DNA of 64,000 bases, from positions 372,001 to 436,000 of the forward strand of contig CAVTEU010000006.1 in assembly GCA_963733905.1 (NCBI GenBank), written 5' to 3'. The notes under the pieces were generated by a model that searched no databases, was not told the origin of the DNA, and worked only from the letters and a program-made list of their open reading frames with translations. Shown one piece after another: positions 46,452 to 55,792 of this stretch; the stretch's first letter is position 1; every line of letters starts with the position of its first letter. This stretch comes from DATADW01 sp963733905 (GTDB taxonomy: Bacteria; Actinomycetota; Acidimicrobiia; Spongiisociales; DATADW01). A program made the position numbers and the translations under genes.

Positions 46452-47781
46452 TCAGTTCCCGGGAGGCAGTCCTGTCCGTGCCGGCCCGCTCAAGCGGAGC
46501 AGGAGCACCCCGATCACGGCGGCGAGCAGCGAGCCCACGAGGATGCCGATCTTTCCCAGGTCCTGCAGCCCGAGATCCTCGAAGGCGAGCCCGGCGATGA
46601 AGATGGCAACGGTGAACCCGATGCCGGCGATTGCCGCCACACCCGTAATCGATGGCCATGTTGCGCCGTCGGGCATTTCCCCTGCCCGCGTTCTGACTGC
46701 CAGCCAGGCGAAAGCAGTGATCCCAACCGTCTTCCCAACGACCAACCCGAGCACCACTCCGATGGTGATCGGGGACCCGACGGCGATGGTGAGGGCATCG
46801 GCGTTCAGCGGGACGCCTGCGTTTGCCAGGGCGAAGAGGGGCAGGATCAAGAAGCTGGTCCACGGGTGCAGCCCGTGTTCGAGCCACTCGACCACCGAGA
46901 CGGACTGCCGGGCCGCCGCCGCCGTCTGCCTCGCCGCCTGAGGGCTCGACAGGTCGGTGAGCTCGGACTCGTCGATCATGTCGCTACGCCGTGCCGGCCG
47001 GGTCGGCGCCAGCAGCCCGAATATCACTCCAGTGATGGTGGGATGGATACCGGCCTCGTGGAGGAACAGCCAAACGACGATCCCGGCGACGACGTAGGCG
47101 GGTATGGCCTGCACCCCAACCGATCTCATCACCAACACCACGACGACCATCCCGGCTGCTCCGACAAGCGGTGCGATTCGGACGCCACCGCTGTAGAAGA
47201 GGGCTATGACGAGGATGGCACCGATGTCGTCGACGATCGCCAGTGCCAGGACGAACAGCTTGAGGGACGGGCGCACCCGGCTGCCGAGCAGACTGAGCAC
47301 CCCGACCGCCATCGCGATGTCGGTCGCCATGGGGATGCCCCAGCCTCGCTCACCGGGGCCCCCGGCGTTGATCAGCAGATAGATGAGCGGCGGGTATCAC
47401 CATCCCCCCAACCGCGGCGATCGCCGGCAGCGCCGCCCGGCGTGCTCCTCGCAATTCGCCCTCGACCAGCTCGCGCTTGATCTCCAGCCCCACCACGAAG
47501 AAGAACACCGCCATCAGCCCGTCGTTGACCAACTCCTGCAGGTCGAGGGTGAGACTGAGCGGCCCCGCTTCGATCGAGAACGAGGTGTGCCAGAACGACT
47601 GGTACGCCTCGCTCCACGGCGAGTTGGCCAAGACCAGCGCCACCACGGTGGCGGCGAGGAGCACGACGCCACCCGCCGCCTCGGTGTGTAGGAAATCCAC
47701 CAGGGGGCGGATCCTCACCGGGACGGCCGTGCCCTCGACGCCTGTCTCGCCGTTGTCGTCGGCCACGTTGCCGTCTCTCAC
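46452..47781 (-). CDS. nhaA: Na+/H+ antiporter NhaA, one frame shift
   Basis: NhaA exchanges sodium for protons across the membrane. The N-terminal part has DFLHTEAAGGVVLLAATVVA, WHTSFSIEAGPLSLTLDLQE, and the GLMAVFFFVVGLEIKRELVE helix. After a frame change near 47385 come the conserved sensor/transport helices: ATDIAMAVGVLSLLGSRV, and LALAIVDDIGAILVIALFYS with the two essential aspartates. FALANAGVPLNADALTIAVG and ITGVAAIAGIGFTVAIFIAG follow. About 440 residues. The GTG at 47779-47781 is the likely start, 19 bases after the propeller lipoprotein gene. It is convergent with the polymerase gene. Confidence 0.87.
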
Positions 47782-47800
47782 ACCGACGCCGATGCGGCGA

Positions 47801-49141
47801 TCAGGGTGACCAGGCGACCACGGTTCCCGCGCCGACGTCCACGGGATCGGAAGCGCCGACCGGCTGGACGAGGATCCGGTCGCCGTCCGGGCCGGCAGCC
47901 GGGTAGGCGAACGCCTGTCCATCCGGGGACCACAGCGTCAGCCCGCGGCTGTACTGCTCCCAGAAGGGGAGATACTCGCTGAGGAAGGCCCGTGTCGGGG
48001 TGAAGCCGGGGAACTCGGTGCGCTCGCTCCCGTCCCAAACGAGGGGGACCACCGGAGCCACGTTGTCAGGAGCCAGCCGGAGCATGAGCAGGCGATCGCC
48101 GCCGGGGCTCCACTGGAGAGCCACCACCGTGCCCCGGGCGACCCGCTCGGGCCGCCCCCCAGCGAGATCGGTCACCCAGACCTCACCCCCATTGGGCCCG
48201 GCGACGTTGTATGCGATGCGGTCGCCGGCCGGCGACATCTGCGAGGAGACCGCACCATCGATGGTTGCAACCTCATCGACGTCGCCCGACTCGACCTCGA
48301 TCACCGCAAGCTGCTGGCTGGACCCCTGCGCCAGCGCCGAGTTGTACACCGCGTTGACCCCGCCGGGCTCGGCACGGAGGACCGCGACCAACCGGGACCC
48401 ATCAGGGTGCCATTCAGGAGCCTGGAACGTGCCCGGTGTCTGCCCCAACGGAGTGAGATCCCCGGTGACCGGATCGATCAGGTCAAGCCGGTCGGAGCCG
48501 ACATGCACAGCCAGCCGGGAACCGTCGGACGACCAATGCAAGTAGTAGGGCTGGCCGGTGTCGATCGTCTTCACCGTCCCCGCGGCGGTGTCGAGCATCC
48601 CCAGGGCGATGCCTCCCTGCTCGGGCGTCCCCAGGAAGGCGACCCTGTCGCCCGCCGGGCTCCACTGGTAATAGAAGGGGGCGAACTCGGTGGTCGTCGG
48701 AGTTACTTCGCCATCGAGCGACGCCACCAGGACGGCGGAGCCCTCGGCCGTGAGGGATGTCACCACAACCCGGTCGCCGTCTGGCGACCAGGTGGGTTGG
48801 AGATAGACCTGATCGGGACCGGCGTCGTCGGTGATCTGGTTGGACCCGCTCCCGTCGTGTGCCAGCACGGCCACGTTGCCCGACCCGTCGAGGATCAGGA
48901 GACCACCGTCGGTTTCCCCACCCGCCGCTCCGGCAGTGGTCGCCGTTTCGGCGGCCGTGGTGGCGGTACCGATGGTGGTGGCGCTGCTGGTCGCGGTGGG
49001 CTGGGTCTCGTTCCCGGCAGTGGTGGTCCCGCTCGAACCCGAGCCGGAACAAGCCATGGCCAGGAGCAGAACGGTGCAGAGCCCGAGGAGTCGCCGCGGC
49101 ACAACTCGGATGCTACGTACCGCCACCGGGCGGAGGCACAT
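47801..49141 (-). CDS. Beta-propeller (TolB/WD40-like) lipoprotein
   Basis: The product begins with a lipoprotein signal, RRLLGLCTVLLLAMACSGSG with lipobox LAMAC. A Thr/Ser/Ala-rich linker follows, then repeated propeller blades each carrying a (S/H)PDG motif: LQPTWSPDGDRVVVTSL, YQWSPAGDRVAFLGT, LHWSSDGSRLAVHVG, APEWHPDGSRLVAVLRA, LQWSPGGDRLLMLRL, and LWSPDGQAFAYPAAGPDGDR. It is probably an extracytoplasmic binding or scaffold protein. The ATG at 49141 is taken as start, with a GTG at 49126 as alternative. It precedes nhaA closely on the same strand. Confidence 0.8.
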   Translation of the reverse strand: MCLRPVAVRSIRVVPRRLLGLCTVLLLAMACSGSGSSGTTTAGNETQPTATSSATTIGTATTAAETATTAGAAGGETDGGLLILDGSGNVAVLAHDGSGSNQITDDAGPDQVYLQPTWSPDGDRVVVTSLTAEGSAVLVASLDGEVTPTTTEFAPFYYQWSPAGDRVAFLGTPEQGGIALGMLDTAAGTVKTIDTGQPYYLHWSSDGSRLAVHVGSDRLDLIDPVTGDLTPLGQTPGTFQAPEWHPDGSRLVAVLRAEPGGVNAVYNSALAQGSSQQLAVIEVESGDVDEVATIDGAVSSQMSPAGDRIAYNVAGPNGGEVWVTDLAGGRPERVARGTVVALQWSPGGDRLLMLRLAPDNVAPVVPLVWDGSERTEFPGFTPTRAFLSEYLPFWEQYSRGLTLWSPDGQAFAYPAAGPDGDRILVQPVGASDPVDVGAGTVVAWSP

Positions 49142-49183
49142 CCTCCGAGCCGAATCTGGCGGTTCCCCTAGCCTGGCCACCAC

Positions 49184-50020
49184 ATGGCCAAAGACGATGC
49201 AAGCACCAAGCACGTCCACCACACAAAGCTCCCCAAGAAGGCTTACGAGCGCGCTCTCCTCGACCTCCAGGCCGAGCTGGTCAAGCTCAAGGAATGGGTG
49301 CGCCAGGAAGGCGATCGCGTGGTGGTGGTCTTCGAGGGCAGAGACGCTGCCGGCAAGGGTGGTGTCATCAAGAGGATCGCCGAGTATCTCAACCCGCGGG
49401 TGGCGCGCATCGTCGCTCTTCCCGCCCCCACCGAGCGGGAACGCTCCCAGTGGTACTTCCAGCGGTACGTCTCCCACCTCCCCGCCGCCGGGGAGATAGT
49501 CCTGCTCGACCGCAGTTGGTACAACCGGGCGGGAGTGGAGCGGGTGATGGGGTTCTGCTCGCCGGACGAGTACCGCCGCTTCCTCCACCAGTGCCCCGTT
49601 TTCGAGCGGATGCTGGTCGAGGACGGGATACGGCTGATCAAGTACTGGTTCTCGGTGAGCGACGAGGAGCAGGAGCGCCGCTTCGCCTCGAGGATGAAGG
49701 ATCCGATGAGGCGTTGGAAGCTGTCCCCGATGGACCTCGAGTCGCGCACCCGATGGGTCGAGTACTCGCGGGCCAAGGACGAGATGTTCGTCCACACCGA
49801 CATCCCAGAGGCGCCGTGGTACACAGTGGAGGCCGACGACAAGCGACGGGCGCGGCTCAACTGCATCTCTCACCTGCTCGCCCAGATCCCGTACTCGGAT
49901 GTGCACACGGCACCGCTCGAACTGCCGTCGCGACCCCCTGGTGGCGACTATCAGCGGCCGCCGCGCGATCTGTACCGAGCGGTTCCCGACGTGGCCGACC
50001 AATTGGTGGCCAAGGCCTGA
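49184..50020 (+). CDS. ppk2: Polyphosphate kinase 2
   Basis: An intact PPK2 of 278 residues. The Walker A-type loop is VVVFEGRDAAGKGGVIKRIA. The substrate-binding PTERERSQWYFQRYVSHLPA and Walker B IVLLDRSWYNRAGVERVMGF follow. The lid VSDEEQERRFASRMKDPMRR, with LSPMDLESRTRWVEYSRAKD, completes it. PPK2 uses polyphosphate to phosphorylate nucleotides. It is divergent from the propeller lipoprotein gene. Nothing recognisable lies in the 114 bases between it and malQ. Confidence 0.92.
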   Translation: MAKDDASTKHVHHTKLPKKAYERALLDLQAELVKLKEWVRQEGDRVVVVFEGRDAAGKGGVIKRIAEYLNPRVARIVALPAPTERERSQWYFQRYVSHLPAAGEIVLLDRSWYNRAGVERVMGFCSPDEYRRFLHQCPVFERMLVEDGIRLIKYWFSVSDEEQERRFASRMKDPMRRWKLSPMDLESRTRWVEYSRAKDEMFVHTDIPEAPWYTVEADDKRRARLNCISHLLAQIPYSDVHTAPLELPSRPPGGDYQRPPRDLYRAVPDVADQLVAKA

Positions 50021-50134
50021 CCAAGGTGATGACCGTCTTGTCCTGAGGCTGTCAGACGAACCCCGCGGTCAGCGAACACCCCGATCGTCCACTGGCTGAA
50101 CAAGAGCTGGCCGCCCAAGACGTGGCGGCGGTGT

Positions 50135-51619
50135 CTACCCGGCCACGACAAGGCGTCCGCTCTCGGCATTGAGCCGTGCCAGACGATCGATCATCGTGTC
50201 TGGCAGAGGGGGCACCCCTACCCGCCACCGCCAGTTGCCTCCCGGCCGGCTGGGGAAGTTCATCCGTGCCTCCGTCCCCAGATCGAGGATGTCCTGCAGC
50301 GGAGCCGCCGCCGTCGCCGCCGGCGAGCGCCAACCGGCGCGGATCAGGTCCCATGCGATGTCGGTCCCGTCCGATCCCAGGTAGTCCATGGCCAGCCTCC
50401 GCTCGTGCTCGGGCGCCGTCGCCCACCATCCCCAGGTGGTGTCGTTGTCGTGGGTCCCGGTGTAGACGACGCTCCGCTCGCGCAGGTTGTGGGGGAGGAA
50501 GGGGTTGGTCAGATCGCTGTCGAAGGCGAACTGGAGGATTGCCATCCCGGGAAGCTCGAAGCGGTCGCGCAGCTCGTGGACATCGGGAGTTATCTCCCCG
50601 AGGTCCTCGGCAATGATGGGCAGGTCACCCATCACCGCCCGCACGTGCTGGAGGAAGTCGGCACCCGGTCCGGGCACCCAGCGGCCGGCGATGGCGGTTT
50701 CGGCGTCGGCGGGGATCTCCCAGTAGCCGGCGAAACCGCGGAAGTGGTCGAGCCGGACCACGTCGACCAGCGAGAGCACCGAACGCAGCCTCCCCAGCCA
50801 CCACTCGTACCCGGTGTGCCGGTGCCGATCCCAGTCGTAGAGGGGGTTGCCCCAGAGCTGACCGGTCGGGGAGAAGTAGTCCGGAGGGACACCGGCCACC
50901 ACGGTGGGCCGCCCCTCATCATCGAGGAAGAAGAGGTCACGGTTGGCCCAAACGTCGGCCGAGTCGTGGGCGACGAAGATCGGGATGTCGCCGATCACCT
51001 CCAGTCCCTGCTGGTGGGCGCGCCACCGGACCTCCTCCCACTGCCGGTGGAAAAGCCATTGGCGGAAGGCGTGACGCTCGACCTCCTGGCGGTAGGCGTC
51101 GAGCGCCCGCTCCAATTGACCTGGGTGCCGGTCGCGCAACGGTGCGGGCCAGTCCACCCAAGGCCGGCCGCCGTACTGGTCCTTGAGCGCCATGAAGAGG
51201 GCGAAGTCGTCGAGCCACGCCGCCTCGGTCCGGCGGAACTCCAGGTACGAATCGTCAGGGGTGAAGCGGTCGAAAGCACGATCGAGCAGATCGAGCTTCC
51301 ATGGGATGACCCGGCCGTAGTCGACGTGATGGGGAGAGAACTGGGGGCGGTCGCCCAGGTCCGACGCCACCAGGAGCCCCTCCTCCAGCAGAAGCTGCGA
51401 TGCGACCAGGTAGCTGTTGCCGGCGAACGCAGAGAAGCACTGGTAGGGCGAATCGCCGTAGCCTGTCGGCCCGAGGGGCAGTATCTGCCAGTAGTGGCAG
51501 CCGGTGGCGGCCAGCCTGTCCACCCAATCGAATGCCGCCTGTCCAAGGTCACCGATCCCGTCGGGTCCGGGGAGGCTGGTGACATGGAGGAGGACCCCGG
51601 AGGAGCGCGGCATGTCCAT
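50135..51619 (-). CDS. malQ: 4-alpha-glucanotransferase (GH77)
   Basis: An intact enzyme of 494 residues. RSSGVLLHVTSLPGPDGIGD and WQILPLGPTGYGDSPYQCFS at the N-terminus match GH77. GDIPIFVAHDSADVWANRDL and VVAGVPPDYFSPTGQLWGNP follow, then the nucleophile region VDVVRLDHFRGFAGYWEIPA. LPIIAEDLGEITPDV (acid/base) and YTGTHDNDTTWGWW complete the catalytic set. It transfers alpha-1,4-glucan segments in glycogen/maltodextrin metabolism. The start is the ATG at 51619 or the next Met at 51613. Confidence 0.92.
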   Translation of the reverse strand: MDMPRSSGVLLHVTSLPGPDGIGDLGQAAFDWVDRLAATGCHYWQILPLGPTGYGDSPYQCFSAFAGNSYLVASQLLLEEGLLVASDLGDRPQFSPHHVDYGRVIPWKLDLLDRAFDRFTPDDSYLEFRRTEAAWLDDFALFMALKDQYGGRPWVDWPAPLRDRHPGQLERALDAYRQEVERHAFRQWLFHRQWEEVRWRAHQQGLEVIGDIPIFVAHDSADVWANRDLFFLDDEGRPTVVAGVPPDYFSPTGQLWGNPLYDWDRHRHTGYEWWLGRLRSVLSLVDVVRLDHFRGFAGYWEIPADAETAIAGRWVPGPGADFLQHVRAVMGDLPIIAEDLGEITPDVHELRDRFELPGMAILQFAFDSDLTNPFLPHNLRERSVVYTGTHDNDTTWGWWATAPEHERRLAMDYLGSDGTDIAWDLIRAGWRSPAATAAAPLQDILDLGTEARMNFPSRPGGNWRWRVGVPPLPDTMIDRLARLNAESGRLVVAG

Positions 51620-51671
51620 CCATCCATCCTGGCAGGGAGCCGCCTGCTATCCCGAGTAGCGTCCCCGCCCC

Positions 51672-52792
51672 GTGATGACCGCCCTGCGAGTTGTGACCTT
51701 CATCGGCGGCCTTCTGGTCGCCGGTTGGGGATTGCTGGCCGCGGTGCAGGACCGTCGTTCTCCCCCGCGGCGACGTGAACCTGCTCACCAGAGCGGTGTT
51801 CTTCACCACCGGGAGGCTCTTCCGTCTGCTCGCATCGGAGCGGCGCGACTACGTCGCCCGCGACCGGGTCATGGCTCTCTACGCCCCGGTCAGCCTCGTC
51901 CTGCTCCCCTTTGCCTGGGCGTTCACCGTTGCCATGGGGTTCACCCTCATGTTCTGGTCGCTCGGTGGGAGGACAGGGTTCGAGGCCTTCTCGTTGAGCG
52001 GGTCCTCGCTGCTCACTCTGGGGTTCGTCCGTGCCGAGTCCTTCTGGGACCACGTGCTCGTCTTCGCCGAGGCGACTGCAGGGCTTGGGATCGTCGCCCT
52101 GCTCATCAGCTATCTGCCCACGATGTACAACGCCTTCAGCCGGCGGGAGCGGGAGGTGGCGCTGCTCGAGGTCAGGGCGGGGAGCCCGCCCTCGGCGGTG
52201 GAGTTGCTCATCAGGTTCCACCGCATCGGGTGGGCCGACTCCTACTCGGCGCTATGGGATGACTGGGAGCGCTGGTTCGCCGAGGTGGACGAGACCCACA
52301 CCTCATACCCCCCGCTGGTCTTCTTCCGCTCTCCCCAGCCGGATCGTTCGTGGATCACCGCCGGGGGCGCGGTGCTCGACACGGCCGCGCTGATCAACGC
52401 CGCGCTCGACATCCCCCACGATCCCTCCGCCGACATCTGCCTGCGCGCCGGCTACATCGCCCTCCGCCATGTGGCCGCCTTCTTTGGGATCGTCTTCGAC
52501 CCCGATCCCGTCGCCAACCGACCCGGTGAGCATCACGCGGGCCGAGTTCGACGAGGCCATTGAAACCCTGGCCGCAGCCGGCGTCCCGCTGCGCGACGAT
52601 CGTGACGCCGCCTGGGCGGCATTCGCCGGGTGGCGGGTCAACTACGACACGGTGCTTCTCTCGCTGGCCGAATTGACCATGGCGCCATACGCCCCGTGGA
52701 CCTCGGACCGCTCCGCACCCGGACAGCGTCGTACGGTGTTCCGCAGATGGGGCCCGCGGCATAGCCCGGCCCTCGAGACGCCGGTCGACTGA
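51672..52792 (+). CDS. Membrane protein with pore-like segment, function unknown, two frame shifts
   Basis: The N-terminal helix TALRVVTFIGGLLVAGWGLL is followed by a frame change near 51762. The sequence continues RAVFFTTGRLFRLLASERRD and VSLVLLPFAWAFTVAMGFTL. A re-entrant-like loop FSLSGSSLLTLGFVRA and the helix VFAEATAGLGIVALLISYLP then give a two-helix-plus-loop pattern like ion-channel pores. A soluble part with HRIGWADSYSALWDDWERWF follows, and a frame change near 52520 leads to SITRAEFDEAIETLAAAG. The last codons (RHSPALETPVD) and stop lie inside the intergenic repeat. A channel role is only suggested. Confidence 0.6.
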
Positions 52793-53119
52793 GAGGTCAA
52801 GCGACGCGCTCCCGCCTTCCCAGTGGCAGCGAGCGCACTGCGGGCCGGCGGGGGGTGTGGGGGGTCGTCCCCCCCACGGGCCAACACTGAGAGGTCAAGC
52901 GACGCGCTCCGCCTTCCCAGTGGCAGCGAGCGCACTGCGGGCCGGCGGGGGTGTAGGGGGGTCGTCCCCCCACGGGCCAACATTGCGGCAGGCCCTGCCT
53001 TCGAAACGCCGGTCGATCGAGAGGTCAAGCGACGCGCTCCCGCCTTCCCCAGTGGCAGCGAGCGCACTGCGGGCCGGCGGGGGGGTGTAGGGGGGTCGTC
53101 CCCCCCACGGGCCAACACT
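52756..53119. repeat. Array of three related about 100-130-bp intergenic repeats
   Basis: Core copies lie at 52791-52888, 52889-52984 and 53019-53119. Each begins GAGAGGTCAAGCGACGCGCT, continues with AGTGGCAGCGAGCGCACTGC, and ends in a G-run/TCGT/C-run hairpin and CACGGGCCAACA. The first and third copies are preceded by a related 34-35-base lead (52756-52790 and 52985-53018) containing ACGCCGGTCGA. Copies differ mainly in homopolymer lengths. The array fills the whole gap between two convergent genes and supplies the last codons of the left one. No gene is expected in it. Confidence 0.9.
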
Positions 53120-53122
53120 GAC

Positions 53123-54367
53123 TCAGCCCTCGATCCGGACAGAGATCAGGTCATCGGCGGACCGCAGCGCCGCCTCGACCTCGTCGGGGCGCTTGGCCGA
53201 GGCGAACACAAAGCCCAGATACCGGCCCCCCTCTGGGACCGGCATCAGGTAGGTGCCGGTTGACACCGACAACTCGACACCGGTGACCCCATCGATTCCG
53301 AGAGCCTCGTCCACGCCTTCGACACCCATCAACCGCCCCGCTCGCGGGATCCTGATCATCAACACACCTGAGGCCTGCAACGAGCGGCGCACTCCGGCAG
53401 CGGGGAGATCGAGGGCGTGGCGCAACAAGACGGTCTCGAGCGTCGTTCCCATCATCCCGAAGCGGAGCGAGCGGGCACAGAGACCGCCGATCGGCCGGGA
53501 GGCGACCTCGACGAGACGCACCGTGCTCCCGTCGACGCGGAGTTCGGCGTGGATGGGTCCCTCGAGCAGACCGAGGGCGCTCACAGCCATCCGGGTCACC
53601 GCCAGCACCTCATCGACCATCTCGGGGTGGAGCCGCGAGGGCGTTACGAACATGGTCTCCTCGAAGTAGGGGCCAACGAGGGGGTCTGGCTTGTCGAACA
53701 CGGCGAGCGATTCCATCTCGCCGCGGCGCAGCAACCCCTCTACCGCCACCTCCTGGCCGGGGACGTACTCCTCGACCAGGATGGGCTCCTGGGGGTTGCC
53801 ACCGGCCACGGCGACTATCCGGCGCACCCGTTCGGCGGTAGCCGTCACGGCCGACGGCTCGTCGACCCGGATAACACCTCGGCTGGCGTTGAGCGAGAGC
53901 GGCTTGATGACCACGGGGAGGCCGATCTCACCGGCCAGGGCGGCCGGGTCGTCTCCGCCTTCCACCACCCTGAAGTCGGGCTGCGGCACGCCCCGGAGCT
54001 TCATGGCGCGTCGCATCCCCGCCTTGTTTCGTGTCAGCGCCACCGCATGGGGCGGATTGTGCGCCAGCCCGAGCCGCCTGGCGGCCAGCGCCGCCACCAG
54101 GACACCCTGGTCGTCCACCGGGACGATGGCGTCGATCGCCTGGCTATGTGAGCGCTCGACGATTCGGTCGGCGGACCACTCCGGGCGGTGGAGGTCGATG
54201 CGGAGGAAGCGCTCGCCCATCTGGTCGGCGAGCGCCTGGTCCTCCTCGGAGGCGACCGCCACTTCCACACCGAGAGCTGCGGCGGCATCGAGGTAGTCGC
54301 TCACCCGGTAGGCGGTGGTGGGGAGGACGAGGAGAGCGGTCGGCACCTCGCCATGATGGTCCGCCAC
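53123..54367 (-). CDS. ATP-grasp domain protein (carboxylate-amine ligase type)
   Basis: An intact protein of about 414 residues with an N-terminal Rossmann-like domain (ALLVLPTTAYRVSDYLDAAA, DAIVPVDDQGVLVAALAA). The ATP-grasp domain shows LTRNKAGMRRAMKLRGVPQP and IGLPVVIKPLSLNASRGVIR (phosphate-binding lysine and loop). EPILVEEYVPGQEVAVEGLL and the metal-binding HAELRVDGSTVRLVEVASRP follow. The C-terminal part resembles BL00235/CarB-like ligases. It joins a carboxylate to an amine with ATP; the substrates are not known. The start is the ATG at 54367. It is divergent from the Nfu-like gene with 63 bases between. Confidence 0.82.
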   Translation of the reverse strand: MADHHGEVPTALLVLPTTAYRVSDYLDAAAALGVEVAVASEEDQALADQMGERFLRIDLHRPEWSADRIVERSHSQAIDAIVPVDDQGVLVAALAARRLGLAHNPPHAVALTRNKAGMRRAMKLRGVPQPDFRVVEGGDDPAALAGEIGLPVVIKPLSLNASRGVIRVDEPSAVTATAERVRRIVAVAGGNPQEPILVEEYVPGQEVAVEGLLRRGEMESLAVFDKPDPLVGPYFEETMFVTPSRLHPEMVDEVLAVTRMAVSALGLLEGPIHAELRVDGSTVRLVEVASRPIGGLCARSLRFGMMGTTLETVLLRHALDLPAAGVRRSLQASGVLMIRIPRAGRLMGVEGVDEALGIDGVTGVELSVSTGTYLMPVPEGGRYLGFVFASAKRPDEVEAALRSADDLISVRIEG

Positions 54368-54430
54368 GGGTGCTGTGGTGACGGCCCTCTCTCATCGCAA
54401 TGTGCCCTCCGGGGGTTAGCATCCTCCCCA

Positions 54431-55063
54431 ATGGCCGACGAGACCATCCTCACCCTCACCGACGAGGCGATCGCCTTTGTCCGCGAGGTGATGACCGAGG
54501 AGGAGGACGAAGACGGGGAGTTGGCGCTGGCGATCGAGGTCAGCGGCATCAAGTGGCCCGCCTTCGCATACGAGCTGTCTTTCATCCCGCTGAGCGACGC
54601 CCGTACCGACGACATCATCGAACGTCACGACGGGCTGGCAGTGGTGATCCCTGCGGGCGACACCACAAAGCTCCAAGGCGCCACCCTGGCGATGTCCGCC
54701 GACCCCGCCGCGCCCGGTCTGACCATCGACAACCCGAACCGACCGGGGAGCCCGACCATGGGATCGGTCCCGACCGGTGAGTTGAGCGGTCCGCTCGTCG
54801 AGCAGGTGCGTCAGGTCCTCGAACTCCAGGTGAACCCGGCGATCGCCGCCCACGGCGGGGCGGCCGAACTGGTCTCGGTCGAGGACGACACCGTCTACCT
54901 GCGGATGATGGGGGGCTGCCAGGGCTGCGGGATGGCCCAGGTCACCCTCCGGCACGGGATCGAGCGCATCCTGCTCGAGGCGATCCCCGAGTTGGTAGGC
55001 GTGGTCGATGTCACCGACCACGCCTCCGGCGACGATCCCTACTACGAGTCCGCCAAGAAGTGA
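54431..55063 (+). CDS. NfuA-like Fe-S cluster carrier
   Basis: An intact protein of 210 residues. The N-terminal half resembles an A-type/HesB fold (LTLTDEAIAFVREVMTEEED, VSGIKWPAFAYELSFIPLSD). The C-terminal half is a NifU domain with VNPAIAAHGGAAELVSVEDD and MMGGCQGCGMAQVTLRHGIE, carrying the CxxC pair that binds the cluster. It ends IPELVGVVDVTDHASG. This is the NfuA arrangement, acting in Fe-S cluster delivery. The ATG is at 54431. The sufE/rhodanese pair lies elsewhere in the window (about 24 kb). Confidence 0.87.
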   Translation: MADETILTLTDEAIAFVREVMTEEEDEDGELALAIEVSGIKWPAFAYELSFIPLSDARTDDIIERHDGLAVVIPAGDTTKLQGATLAMSADPAAPGLTIDNPNRPGSPTMGSVPTGELSGPLVEQVRQVLELQVNPAIAAHGGAAELVSVEDDTVYLRMMGGCQGCGMAQVTLRHGIERILLEAIPELVGVVDVTDHASGDDPYYESAKK

Positions 55064-55077
55064 CCCGGGTCGGCTGA

Positions 55078-55690
55078 TTAGCCCTGCGATCGGGCTCGCC
55101 GTCCGGGCCGATCACGTACCAGACCTCACCCAGACCCTGGCCGTTGACGTCCCCGGCCGCCTCGTCCCCGGCGAAGTAGTAGAGAGGCCAGTCGCCGTAC
55201 TTCACCTGCGTCCCGCCTTCGAGCGCGTCCACGGTGCTGATCAGCGAGTCGTCCACACCCTCGCCGGCCGATGCGGTCCCGGTGAGAGCCGGCCAGGACT
55301 CGGCGCAGTCGCCGGCGCAGGTGGGCTCACCATCGGCGTCGTTGAGGAATGCGTAGAGCGTCCGGCCCTCTGCATCGACCAGGATGGTTCCGAGGTCGCT
55401 CTCCGCCGTCCCGATCTCCATGGCTGCCCCGGCCGAGTCGTCCGTCGAGTCGTCCGTGAATCGTCGGTCGTGTCGTCGGTCGAGGTTGCCGTGGTCTCGG
55501 CGGCCATGGTCGTGTCGGGCGCCGCGGTGGTATCGGCTGCAGCCGTGGTGTCCGCCGCCGCGGTTGTATCGGCGGCGATGGTGGTGGCCTCCTGGGCACC
55601 GGCGTCTGCAGTGGTATCGGTGGCGGCCCCACCACAAGCTGCCAGGGCCAGGGCCAGGGCGGCGATGATGACGGTCCGGATAGTGCGCAT
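55078..55690 (-). CDS. Secreted COG4315-type repeat lipoprotein, one to two frame shifts
   Basis: The ATG at 55688-55690 follows GGAGG. It encodes MRTIRTVIIAALALALAACG with lipobox LAAC, followed by a long Thr/Ala/Asp-rich linker (ADTTAAADTTAAADTTAAPD and similar). The frame changes near 55440. Two COG4315-like repeats follow: LGTILVDAEGRTLYAFLNDA with GEPTCAGDCAESWPALTG, and KYGDWPLYYFAGDEAAGDVN with GQGLGEVWYVIGPDGEP. The C-terminal stop near 55078 needs one more base change; otherwise the frame runs to 55011. Surface-anchored, function unknown. Confidence 0.72.
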
Positions 55691-55792
55691 TGGTCGTTCC
55701 TCCCTTGAGCAGCACGCTGCTGTACGCACCATCGGGTCCAGGCGGTTCGGAGCCTGAGAGCCCCGGCGCGGCGTTACCGTGGCGGGACGCGC

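Noticed and set aside
49142..50002. N-terminal extension of the propeller lipoprotein opposite ppk2
   Set aside because: The lipoprotein signal starts after 49141 and the extension is antisense to the intact polyphosphate kinase gene.
52642..53263. Open frames on both strands across the intergenic repeats
   Set aside because: Their translations are just repeated SLPLG/SSPHGPT-type strings from the repeat DNA and they lack ribosome sites; the region is non-coding repeat.
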